Assembly: GCA_009665115.1 (NCBI GenBank)
Contig: WJXE01000117.1
Location: forward strand, 1-7,173
Source of the DNA: Nitrosopumilales archaeon
Lineage (GTDB): Archaea > Thermoproteota > Nitrososphaeria > Nitrososphaerales > Nitrososphaeraceae
Direction: 5' to 3'
DNA length: 7,173 bases
Part shown: positions 1-6,321 of the stretch, in pieces
Layout: each line of letters starts with the position of its first letter
Numbering within the stretch: position 1 is the stretch's first letter
Program-made: the position numbers and the translations under genes
Notes under the pieces: generated by a model
What the model saw: only the letters and a program-made list of their open reading frames with translations
What the model was told of the DNA's origin: nothing
Database searches by the model: none

Positions 1-3
1 AAC

Positions 4-10
4 TTATATA
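4..10 (+). promoter_or_regulatory. TATA box of the small basic peptide gene
   Basis: A TTATATA box is centred about 23-29 nt before the two possible ATG codons at 30 and 36. This is the spacing expected for an archaeal promoter driving a leaderless or nearly leaderless transcript. The upstream BRE is at the window edge and cannot be judged. Confidence 0.55.
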
Positions 11-29
11 CGTACCTTTTTCAATATAA

Positions 30-95
30 ATGAAAATGGCCGCAAAGAAGAAAGCAGCAAAGTCTGCAAAGAAAGGGACAAAGTCCAAGAAATAA
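30..95 (+). CDS. Small Lys/Ala-rich basic peptide (21 aa)
   Basis: The frame reads MKMAAKKKAAKSAKKGTKSK plus a final K, then TAA. Eleven of 21 residues are lysine and there is no acidic residue. The composition resembles the disordered tails of histone H1-like and other nucleic-acid-binding proteins, but nothing more specific can be recognised. ATG at 36 (starting MAAKKK) is an equally good start. Support for a real gene is the TATA box at leaderless distance and the hairpin array and pyrimidine tract that begin at its stop codon, giving a self-contained transcription unit of roughly 130 nt. Alternatives are the last exposed piece of a structured non-coding RNA unit, or chance. A role in nucleic-acid binding is inferred from charge alone. 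Confidence 0.45.
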   Translation: MKMAAKKKAAKSAKKGTKSKK

Positions 96-161
96 AGATC
101 ACTAAGTGATCTTTAGTACTTGGAAAGTACAGTGACAACACTGTAACTATCCCCTTCTTTT
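93..161 (+). terminator. Three tandem hairpins plus pyrimidine tract
   Basis: Hairpin 1 (93-115) is a perfect 10-bp stem, TAAAGATCAC against GTGATCTTTA, with a 3-nt loop; its first three bases are the stop codon of the upstream small gene. Hairpin 2 (116-130) pairs GTACTT with AAGTAC around GGA. Hairpin 3 (128-145) pairs TACAGTG with CACTGTA around ACAA. Hairpins 2 and 3 share bases 128-130, so their full forms compete. The run CCCCTTCTTTT (151-161) follows and fits a T-rich archaeal termination signal. Three contiguous stems are more than termination needs, so this may be a structured 3'UTR or a small RNA. Confidence 0.55.
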
Positions 162-366
162 CAAATAAAAATATCGATTAGTTTATCATCTTATTTTGTC
201 TCGCAATAATATTGTTCTAACGATAATGAGATCAGGTCGGCGATATCTTACGTTCGTCACTGCGTCCCGAGTCATGATAGAGCGTTATGATCCTTTGCCA
301 TGACGTTGCCGGAGATGCTAACCACCCTATCTCTATGACTTCCACTCGACACGGCACGACAGTACC
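162..366. other. Intergenic stretch with no recognised feature
   Basis: I find no frame of convincing length on either strand, no tRNA-like cloverleaf and no repeat family. One 6-bp inverted pair, GTCATG (271-276) with CATGAC (299-304), closes a 22-nt loop; it is too weak to call a structured RNA. Confidence 0.5.
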
Positions 367-375
367 TTAAAAAAA
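367..375 (+). promoter_or_regulatory. Probable TATA box of aglB
   Basis: TTAAAAAAA is centred 29 nt upstream of the ATG at 400 and is the only A/T-rich box in the neighbourhood. The spacing supports the ATG at 400 over the in-frame ATG ten codons later and suggests a leaderless or very short-leader mRNA. Confidence 0.5.
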
Positions 376-399
376 GGGTGATCCAAATAACATCCATTA

Positions 400-2696
400 A
401 TGCTTGAAGGGGGTAAGCCCATTTTAAGGATGGGCCGGTTCGAACTTCGGATGAGACATCTACTAGTTATTGGAGTTTTGGCTATTGCATTTACCACTGC
501 TTTTATTATTAGATCTTACCCTTCAAAATATGGATTCTATCTCAATGAATTCGATCCTTACTTCGATTATCGCGCTACAAAATATATTGTAGATCATGGT
601 CTTAATGCCTACTTTAATTGGCATGACACCATGTCGTGGTACCCTGAAGGGAGGAATGTTCCGGCAACATCACAATCCGGGCTTCACATAGTCGCTGCTT
701 TCCTCTACAAGATATTTGGCGCCGGCACCTCACTTTTGGACTTTACAATTCTGCTACCAGTAGTCCTAGGTTCTTTGACTACAATAGTCGTGTTTGCCCT
801 TGTCAGGACGCTTGGGGGGACTACTGCAGGTATGTTTTCAGCGCTTTTATTTGCATTTAGCCCTGCAATAATTCAAAGAGGTAACTTGGGATGGTTCAAG
901 TCAGAGCCTCTGGGACTCTTTTTTGGGCTATTGGGAGTATATCTGCTGCTTTCTGCCCTCAAACATAAAGAGGTCAAGTATTCTATTCTGAAAGCAATTG
1001 CAGGGGGATTCGTCTTGGGTCTAGCGAATGCATCGTGGGGCGGAGTCCAGTATTTCAGCATTCCCATTTCAATATTCTTTATTGCTCTGCCGTTCTTCAG
1101 AAAAGATACCACTATCCCGGTGTATGTTGCCATAGCATTTACTGTGATAACCATCTTGACTGCAGGAGCGTTCCCACGACCCGGAGTTTCGTTTGTATTT
1201 GGCTTAGCAGGTCTCGCATTAATGGGCGGTACAACATTTCTAACGCGCTTAATCCATTTCTGTCTACTCAGAACCAGCTAGTCGCATCTGTCGCTGAACA
1301 CTTTACGCCTACGCTAGTGGACTACTTTACAAATTACTCGGTCCTGCTGATGTTCGCTGGACTGGGCGCTTGGATTGCATTTAAACGTAGAAATGATATG
1401 TCAGTATTTGCATTACTCTTAGGCATTACAGGAGTCTACGTCAGCGCGACGTTTGCAAGACTTTTAGTGTTTGCGTCGATCGGCATTATAGTACTAGCCG
1501 GATTAGGGCTCTATGAGATAACGCGTACCTATCTAGCTCGAGAATCGTCATTACCTTCTGCAGCCTCATCGTCATTTGTAGCAACCTCAAAATCGAAAAA
1601 GGTAAAGAAAAAAAATGTTGAAGGATCCAAGGTGTTGCCAGTAAAAAGTCGATGGATGGTACTATCATATGTTGTATTGATAATTGCTATGCTGTGTATT
1701 CCCATGGTCTACCCTCCGAACTCGAACTGGTTGAGTTCTGCAGATATCCCACCATCCATTGCCAATGGTGGAACGGGCTATAGGCTGCAGACTAACGACT
1801 GGATAGACACATTAAATTGGATTGCAAAAGATACACCCAAAAATTCCGTTATTGCAGCGTGGTGGGATTATGGATATTGGATAACAACTCTCGGGAATAA
1901 AACTAGCTTGGCTGATAACGCGACCATAAATCAAACAAGAATTGCGACGATTGCAAAAATGTTTATTGACCAAAAAGAGAATGGAATCAAAATTGCTCAG
2001 GACTTGAAGGCAGATTATATCCTCGTTTACGTCGTAGGGCAGAGATTCTCTGGAGTTAACGGTACTGCATTTTATACTTTGGGAAGCGGCGGTGACGAAA
2101 GCAAGAAGCAATGGTTTATGAGAATTGGAGGTTTTGATGAAACCAATTACCTTCAAGCGGATGGGTTCACTGCCACCCCCAGATTCTGGAATACGACGCT
2201 TCTTGGCCAGATTTTTCCCTTCACACCACAAGCTTATGCTACATTTCAAGGAGGCCAATTGACTAATTTGCAACCTAACTATGCACCCGGAACGGTTGCT
2301 CTTTATGTAAAGCATATCAAATTTCCAGTCGGTAGCAACCCAGATAACCAGCCGTTAAGTTTAGTATATTCGTCACCTAGCTTTCAGAGCAACAACCCAG
2401 GTTTGGTGTTTGGAGTGTTGGTATACAAGGTCAATCATAACTATGTGCCGAAAATAACTTCGAATCCCTACCATGAAGTATTTGTGAACGTCACCCAACA
2501 ACCGTCACAGCAACAGCTAAAGCCATTACAACCGTTTTCCCCATCTCCTTCCCATCCTATTCGATCCTCACTCCCATCTTCAGGTCAGGGAACACCAATA
2601 ACTAATAATGCGACTTCCGCTGGCGCTATTACCAAGGGCACGGCCAACACTACCACCAACGCGACGACGCACAAGAACACGACGGCTTTAAAATAA
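400..2696 (+). pseudogene. aglB: Stt3/AglB oligosaccharyltransferase, broken by a deletion-type frameshift
   Basis: This is the catalytic membrane subunit that moves a lipid-linked glycan onto Asn of N-X-S/T sequons outside the cytoplasmic membrane. Frame one (400 to about 1242, ~280 codons) holds a first membrane helix (residues 20-38), the luminal acidic motif EFDPYFD (50-56), SWYPEG (79-84), GWFKSEPLG (164-172, the DXE region) and several helices. A different frame (from about 1242 to 2696, ~484 codons, no internal stop) continues with NALNPFLSTQ, the SVAE form of the TIXE/SVSE motif (1287-1298), more helices, a basic linker, the catalytic WWDYG motif (1860-1874) and a Ser/Thr/Pro/Asn-rich tail. 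Read as is, frame one stops at 1279-1281 after 293 codons, before WWDYG. From memory of the family, a helix and loop of several tens of residues is missing at the junction, so this looks like a 3n+1 deletion, real or an assembly error. Family identity is certain; loss of function is inferred. Confidence 0.88.
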
Positions 2697-2711
2697 ATTA
2701 AAATAAATCGC

Positions 2712-2838
2712 AGTATTTGATGGGAGCTCGTGGCCGAGCCCCAGAATGACGTCAACCAAAATACTAATGCAAACTGTGCCTAATTATTTTGTTAATTTTG
2801 GTTTGCTTCGATACCATGTATTACTGTACTAGTAATAC
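2712..2838. terminator. Inverted-repeat-rich convergent intergenic region
   Basis: This lies between the 3' ends of aglB and deoxyhypusine synthase. Visible pairs are AGTATTT (2712-2718) with AAATACT (2759-2765), enclosing a GC-rich hairpin GGG-(A)-GCTCG / CGAGC-CCC (2722-2742, loop TGGC); AACCAAAAT (2754-2762) with ATTTTGGTT (2795-2803); and GTATTAC (2818-2824) with GTAATAC (2832-2838). The plus strand has a T-rich run (2781-2799) suited to ending aglB transcription. The nonamer GTACTAGTA also occurs twice, at 2826 and 2844. A bidirectional terminator is the simplest reading. Confidence 0.45.
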
Positions 2839-2856
2839 TAATCGTACTAGTAGTGT

Positions 2857-3840
2857 TTATTTTCCGCTTGCACCATCTTCTTTTAGAACAGCATAAATGA
2901 ACGGCAACAACGTGGTAGCCTCCCCATGGATTGTTGTTTGTTTTGCTTTCTCTGCTACCTTGCCCCAAGATATAGCCTCTGACACAAGAGCACCGCTTAA
3001 ACTGCCATCCCATTCTGGGGCTGATGTAATATATACTGCGTAATCTAGTCCGCCTCTAAACTGATTCCACCACAGCGTATGATGTTTTGAAATACCTCCG
3101 CCTATCATAAATGCGCCTGTTTTTGTCGCATCATAAACGAGGTCCGACAGTTTGGATTCATCTTTTAAGATATCAATTTTGAAGTCTTTGTGCTGCTGCT
3201 GGAACAACCATATCTGACTCCCTACTGCGCCGTCCACTATTCCTGGCACAATAACAGGAATCTTACGTTTATGAGCCCAATAAAGGAAAGACGATTCATC
3301 TAGAGTGCTGCCAATGTGGCTGATGATTTCATAAGCTGAAAAATCTTGTTTCACTTTTTGACTATTATACAAATCTTCTAAACAGGACTGGACCTTCTTT
3401 TCTATCAATGAGCCATAGCTGACTTCAGGCACTAACACGTTTCCTAAACGATGAATTTTTTTCTTTAGCAGAATAGAATCGTCCATCCTAAAATCTCCAG
3501 CATAGTATCGTCTGTATGTTCTCGCTACGTCATGATCTAGCGCACCGCAGGTGGTGATTACACAGTCAAACATATTGTCCTTTAGCATGTCTCGTATAAT
3601 TCCTCGAACGCCTGTAGATAACAATGCTCCTACAAAGGAAAGAAATTTTGTGCATCGTTTTTCACCTCGCATTGTTCTTAAAATATCCACACCGTATGAA
3701 AGATTTCTAGATTGAAAGCCACCAGAAGTTGACATGGCTTTGATGATTGAGCTAACGCTTGTAGATTCTAGTGAATAATCTCTTACTACATCATTTAGGA
3801 TGCGATCTATTTTCTTTTGTTTTTTGTTACTACCTCTCAT
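2857..3840 (-). CDS. dys: Deoxyhypusine synthase
   Basis: This cytoplasmic NAD-dependent enzyme transfers the aminobutyl group of spermidine to one lysine of translation factor aIF5A, the first step of hypusine formation. The 327-residue product has the Rossmann-like DHS fold signatures in order: TTCGALDHD (about 96-104), RLGNVLVP (131-138), VDGAVG (202-207), GGGISKHH (247-254, with the active-site histidine), DYAVYIT (266-272), and EWDGSLSGA leading to SEAISWGK, where Lys294 matches the lysine that forms the enzyme-substrate imine (Lys329 in the human enzyme). Length is normal for archaeal DHS. I chose ATG at 3840 because a TATA box sits about 28 nt upstream; a TTG four codons earlier (3852) is an alternative. 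It is divergent from a paralog, with 66 bp between the starts. Confidence 0.93.
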   Translation of the reverse strand: MRGSNKKQKKIDRILNDVVRDYSLESTSVSSIIKAMSTSGGFQSRNLSYGVDILRTMRGEKRCTKFLSFVGALLSTGVRGIIRDMLKDNMFDCVITTCGALDHDVARTYRRYYAGDFRMDDSILLKKKIHRLGNVLVPEVSYGSLIEKKVQSCLEDLYNSQKVKQDFSAYEIISHIGSTLDESSFLYWAHKRKIPVIVPGIVDGAVGSQIWLFQQQHKDFKIDILKDESKLSDLVYDATKTGAFMIGGGISKHHTLWWNQFRGGLDYAVYITSAPEWDGSLSGALVSEAISWGKVAEKAKQTTIHGEATTLLPFIYAVLKEDGASGK

Positions 3841-3864
3841 GTCTCGTACCAATGTTATACGTCT

Positions 3865-3873
3865 CTATATTCT
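3865..3873. promoter_or_regulatory. TATA-like box between the divergent DHS genes
   Basis: On the minus strand the box reads AGAATATAG and is centred about 28 nt before the ATG at 3840, good leaderless spacing for dys. Read on the plus strand it is CTATATTCT, about 38 nt before the GTG at 3907, so the same near-symmetrical element might serve both genes. A second plus-strand candidate, TTCTTAAAAG (3898-3907), lies about 25 nt before an alternative GTG at 3928. Confidence 0.5.
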
Positions 3874-3906
3874 ATTGCAAAAAGCGTATCGGTAAAATTC
3901 TTAAAA

Positions 3907-5019
3907 GTGGATTTTCATTATCATGATGTGGACAACGCTCACAGCTTTAGAGGAAAGAAAATAGAGCCGCCAGAAATCTTTGCTGAAATGACGATTTCGC
4001 AACTCATAGATTTTTTTGGAGCTACAGGTTACAATGCTCGCCGTCTTGCGGAGGCTGCTAGAATGATGACAGAGATGTTGCGCACAAAATCTACAGTCTG
4101 CTTAACACTGGCCGGGGCTATGACTCCGATCGGCATGGGCAAGACAATAGCCACTATGATAAAGAATGGATTTATTGATTGGATTGTTACCACAGGCGCC
4201 AATGTTTATCACGACTTACATTTTGCTTACGGATTACCTGTACGTCAGGGACATTTCGACGTCGACGATGATATTCTGTATTCGAAAGAAATCGTGAGAA
4301 TATATGATGTATACATAAAGGAGAGAGGAACGCTCCAAGCGCAAGATATAATAGTGCAGAACGATTTGAGAACGGGCAACAAGAGCACCGGTAGCATTCC
4401 CTTTGCTGTATCCACTGCGGACATATCGTACATCTTGGGGAGGGCTGCAAAAAAGACGTCTTCTTATCCTGACAAATCCTTTGTAGTAGCCGCATATGAA
4501 AATAATGTACCAATCTACATGCCTGCAATTGGCGACTCTTCAATTGGTCTGAATATGCTACCATTAATGTTTGAGGGAAGAACTGAGCTTTTTCCCAACG
4601 TCGTTTTGGACGTTGCAGAATCAGCCGCGATTCTCTGGAAAAGTAAAAGATCAGGAGGTGTTGAACTCGGTGGGGGGGTTCCGAAAAACTTTTTTCAGCA
4701 AACAGGGCCGGCTCTCTATCAGATATTGAAGATTAAGGAAGGCGGCCAAGATTATCTTATTCAGTTGACCGACGCCCGCTCCGACACGGGAGGTCTGTCA
4801 GGGGCAACTTTGCAGGAGGGAAAGAGTTGGGGAAAGATCAAAACATCGCACGCAAGAAATGTAACGGTTTATGGGGACTCTTCAGTTTACTTTCCGCTTT
4901 TATGCTCGTACGTGCTGTCAGAATGCAAGCCAAGGAAGCTCCAGAAATTATATTCGCTAAAAAACTCTTGGGTCGAAGAGATGAAGAAGAAGTACGCGGA
5001 AACGAGGACGACTCGATAA
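3907..5019 (+). CDS. Deoxyhypusine synthase-like paralog
   Basis: The product belongs to the DHS family but to its diverged DHS-like branch. From the GTG at 3907 it has 370 residues: a His/Asp-rich start (VDFHYHDVDNAHSFRG), MTISQLIDFF, LAGAMTPIGMG (68-78), TTGANVYHDLH (95-105), AIGDSSIGLNM (207-217), GGGVPKNFF (255-263) and SDTGGLSGA-TLQEGKSWGK, whose Lys310 matches the catalytic lysine. The histidine of the canonical GGG..KHH motif is Asn here (KNF), while lysine, tryptophan and the nearby Glu are kept. An NAD-dependent aminobutyl transfer is therefore plausible, perhaps to a small amine as in homospermidine synthases derived from DHS, rather than to aIF5A; that is inference. There is no ATG in the N-terminal region. 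GTG at 3928 is an alternative start, and the open frame extends back to 3817, overlapping dys. Confidence 0.87.
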   Translation: MDFHYHDVDNAHSFRGKKIEPPEIFAEMTISQLIDFFGATGYNARRLAEAARMMTEMLRTKSTVCLTLAGAMTPIGMGKTIATMIKNGFIDWIVTTGANVYHDLHFAYGLPVRQGHFDVDDDILYSKEIVRIYDVYIKERGTLQAQDIIVQNDLRTGNKSTGSIPFAVSTADISYILGRAAKKTSSYPDKSFVVAAYENNVPIYMPAIGDSSIGLNMLPLMFEGRTELFPNVVLDVAESAAILWKSKRSGGVELGGGVPKNFFQQTGPALYQILKIKEGGQDYLIQLTDARSDTGGLSGATLQEGKSWGKIKTSHARNVTVYGDSSVYFPLLCSYVLSECKPRKLQKLYSLKNSWVEEMKKKYAETRTTR

Positions 5020-5244
5020 CACTCAATTGGGGGTGCCGATACTCATTACATCTCAACTTGCTTGCGATTGGCGAGGAGTGTATTCTGTATCTAATTAGGG
5101 ATTCAAGAGGTGCTGTCCTGACGCATTTATACCAAAATGACAGAACGATGTTCTTTTGCAAATATCTCGCAATGGCTACCGGAACGCGGGGGCGCTTCTA
5201 CCTGTGCGCCGTCGAGTTAATTGTTATTTGAGCGTTCTGTGTGT
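5020..5244. other. Intergenic region after the DHS-like gene
   Basis: No convincing gene on either strand and no RNA family I recognise. There is no strong terminator hairpin or T-run right after the stop at 5017-5019. The modest open frames here on both strands lack a promoter box and any family resemblance. Confidence 0.5.
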
Positions 5245-5288
5245 CAAGATGCTCGTGCTTAGTTTAGTACGAGTGCTCCTCGATCTTG
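5245..5288 (-). terminator. Hairpin spanning the zinc-finger gene stop codon
   Basis: Outer stem CAAGAT (5245-5250) pairs with ATCTTG (5283-5288); inner stem CTCGT (5252-5256) pairs with ACGAG (5269-5273) and can extend by a G-T and a C-G pair. The minus-strand stop codon (5266-5264) lies in the apical loop. No T-run follows, so a terminator role is uncertain; it may be an mRNA 3'-end stabiliser. Confidence 0.35.
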
Positions 5289-5470
5289 TGAAATTTCAAC
5301 TCTTTAAGGGTAGCAAACATAACTTGGCATTTCTCGCATTTCCATTGATTGGCCCTCGCTTCTTTATAACTAATATACGTCGCTTCCTTACTTTCATATT
5401 GTTTCGTCTTGAAATTATAGAGGGAATGATTATAGTTCACTTTGTACTTTAGCTTATCTAGGTCTATCAC
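5264..5470 (-). CDS. Small C2H2 zinc-finger protein
   Basis: This 68-residue protein ends in a single C2H2 finger, WKCEKCQVMFATLKELKFH followed by KIEEH, with Cys45, Cys48, His61 and His66 (C-x2-C-x12-H-x4-H). The N-terminal half is charged and Tyr/Lys-rich (DLDKLKYKVNYNHSLYNF) and resembles no domain I can name. Small single-finger proteins are common in Thaumarchaeota; nucleic-acid or protein binding is likely but the target is unknown. The GTG at 5470 is the conservative start. The frame stays open upstream to a stop near 5545 and reads plausibly as protein (DILIFKIKDSCKYYT before the GTG), and the TATAA box at 5537-5542 points to a transcript start near 5512, where this frame carries ATA and then CTG rather than ATG. 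The true N terminus may be 13-14 residues longer. Confidence 0.78.
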   Translation of the reverse strand: MIDLDKLKYKVNYNHSLYNFKTKQYESKEATYISYKEARANQWKCEKCQVMFATLKELKFHKIEEHSY

Positions 5471-5535
5471 GGTATAGTACTTACAACTATCCTTGATCTT
5501 AAAAATCAGTATGTCGGTTATGTAAATAATATTAG

Positions 5536-5543
5536 CTTATAAG
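5536..5543. promoter_or_regulatory. Palindromic TATA box CTTATAAG
   Basis: CTTATAAG is a perfect palindrome with an ideal TATA core. Facing left it would start a transcript near 5513 for the zinc-finger gene. Facing right it would start near 5566, 13 nt before the ATG of a doubtful small frame at 5579. The direction actually used cannot be told from sequence. Confidence 0.5.
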
Positions 5544-5578
5544 AAAAATTGTTATCCTTTGCCCATCACAGAACAACT

Positions 5579-5689
5579 ATGAAATGTTATGGTGTTAGGC
5601 TCAATTGCGACCCCCCGGATCTCCGTCTACGGAAAAAAGGCACAACGTTTTCAAAGAACACTCCTGACTTTATTACTTTGCAGTGCTAG
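5579..5689 (+). CDS. Doubtful 36-residue ORF with three cysteines
   Basis: The frame starts MKCYGVRLNCDPPDLRLRKK and ends in a cysteine before TAG. It contains Cys3, Cys10 and Cys36 and a basic middle, but matches no family I know. The palindromic TATA box at 5536-5543 could drive it with a 13-nt leader. Codons 11-18 fall in a conspicuous GC-rich patch (5608-5632) with a small TCCG/CGGA hairpin and a TCTA loop followed by an A-run, which could instead mean a non-coding structured element. Kept only as a candidate. Confidence 0.22.
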   Translation: MKCYGVRLNCDPPDLRLRKKGTTFSKNTPDFITLQC

Positions 5690-5780
5690 AATCTGCAATT
5701 TGGGCTGGTCTTTGAATAATTAACAAATATAATCAATCACATTTTAGACATCATGTGGGGGGCAGGTTATGAATAATGGA
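5690..5780. other. Intergenic region upstream of the winged-helix gene
   Basis: A/T-rich DNA with one run of seven guanines (5756-5762, GGGGGGG read across TGTGGGGGGCAGG). No gene, RNA or repeat is recognisable. Confidence 0.4.
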
Positions 5781-5797
5781 TTTAAGTCTAAATTTTA
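5781..5797 (+). promoter_or_regulatory. Probable TATA region of the winged-helix gene
   Basis: Two A/T-rich boxes, TTTAAG (5781-5786) and TAAATTTTA (5789-5797), are centred 32 and 23 nt before the ATG at 5816. Either would give a leaderless or very short-leader transcript. I cannot choose between them. Confidence 0.4.
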
Positions 5798-5815
5798 TTT
5801 CATGCAGGATGTTAC

Positions 5816-6109
5816 ATGACTGACCCCAACGCCAAGCGTTTGCTTTGGTTTCTTTTTGCTGGCTCGCGCGGGGGCGATAATCGAATGAAGATTATTGATC
5901 TGCTTAAGGAGCGACCGTATAATATCAACCAGCTCTCTGAATCTTTGGGGCTTGACTATAAGGCGATACAACACCACATTTTGGTACTGCAGAAAAATAA
6001 TATTATTACCAAGATGGGAGAAAAATATGGAGTGTTATACTTTATCTCCAATTATTTAGAAGCTAATATTGAAGCATTCAATGAAATAAAATCAAAAATA
6101 AATCATTAG
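5816..6109 (+). CDS. ArsR-like winged-helix DNA-binding protein
   Basis: This 97-residue protein is almost entirely one winged helix-turn-helix domain. Helix 1 covers MKIIDLLKERP (24-34); helix-turn-helix NINQLSESLGLDYKAIQHHI (36-55) has the LGLDYKAIQHHI recognition helix typical of archaeal ArsR-like regulators; a connecting helix follows (LVLQKNNII, 56-64), then the beta wing (TKMGEKYGVLYFI, 65-77) and a short C-terminal helix (LEANIEAFNEIKSKI) that may dimerise. No cysteine metal site is visible, so the ligand is not metal by any sign here. A local transcription regulator is likely; targets are unknown. It converges with the minus-strand gene ending at 6132, with a 22-bp gap, and has no operon partner. 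Confidence 0.85.
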   Translation: MTDPNAKRLLWFLFAGSRGGDNRMKIIDLLKERPYNINQLSESLGLDYKAIQHHILVLQKNNIITKMGEKYGVLYFISNYLEANIEAFNEIKSKINH

Positions 6110-6131
6110 GTAAGATACTACTATTCCCGAG

Positions 6132-6257
6132 TTATTCTAGAGCCTTGGTTTCTTCTTCAGCGTGAGTTGTTTGATAATGTTTATCTGCCTCCATCTTCGT
6201 CAAGAATTCCTTGCCACAGTCTACACATCGGAACGTTCCTGCCTCATACTCAGACAA
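6132..6257 (-). CDS. Tiny C2H2 zinc-finger protein (41 aa)
   Basis: From the TTG at 6257 the frame reads MSEYEAGTFRCVDCGKEF, then LTKMEADKHYQTTH and an acidic tail AEEETKALE. Cys11, Cys14, His27 and His32 give C-x2-C-x12-H-x4-H, the same spacing as in the finger ending at 5264, although the rest differs. The finger fills most of the protein. TTG is chosen because GAATATAC (6278-6285) lies about 25 nt upstream, the leaderless spacing; an earlier in-frame TTG would add about 15 residues. It shares strand with the gene upstream at 6322-6735 (64-bp gap) but has its own box. The function is unknown; nucleic-acid or protein binding is the usual role of such fingers. Confidence 0.7.
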   Translation of the reverse strand: MSEYEAGTFRCVDCGKEFLTKMEADKHYQTTHAEEETKALE

Positions 6258-6277
6258 ATTTAGCCTCCATACAAGTA

Positions 6278-6285
6278 GTATATTC
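6278..6285 (-). promoter_or_regulatory. TATA box of the 41-residue zinc-finger gene
   Basis: On the minus strand GAATATAC is centred about 25 nt before the TTG at 6257, arguing for separate transcription of this gene from its upstream neighbour and for the TTG start. Confidence 0.45.
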
Positions 6286-6321
6286 CATGACAAATATTAA
6301 CCATGGTTTGGACTTATCATA

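Noticed and set aside
162..366. tRNA, C/D-box RNA or SRP RNA in the gap before aglB
   Set aside because: No cloverleaf, no paired C and D boxes and no SRP helix 8 signature could be found; only a weak 6-bp inverted pair.
1225..1260. Programmed -1 ribosomal frameshifting to join the two aglB frames
   Set aside because: No slippery heptamer of the X-XXY-YYZ kind occurs at the junction, and the two protein blocks do not appear contiguous in the family, so a deletion explains it better.
1812..2315. Long minus-strand open frame inside aglB
   Set aside because: It lies opposite strongly motif-bearing coding sequence (WWDYG region), has no promoter box, and its translation resembles no protein family.
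4187..4564. Minus-strand open frame inside the DHS-like gene
   Set aside because: Cys/Ser/Arg-rich shadow translation opposite a clear family member, with no independent support.
4827..5231. Plus-strand open frame overlapping the end of the DHS-like gene
   Set aside because: The first two thirds are an out-of-frame reading of conserved DHS-like sequence; the remainder shows no domain or promoter.
5608..5633. Intrinsic terminator at the GC-rich patch
   Set aside because: The hairpin has only four secure pairs and is followed by A rather than T on the plus strand; on the minus strand the T-run precedes the hairpin.
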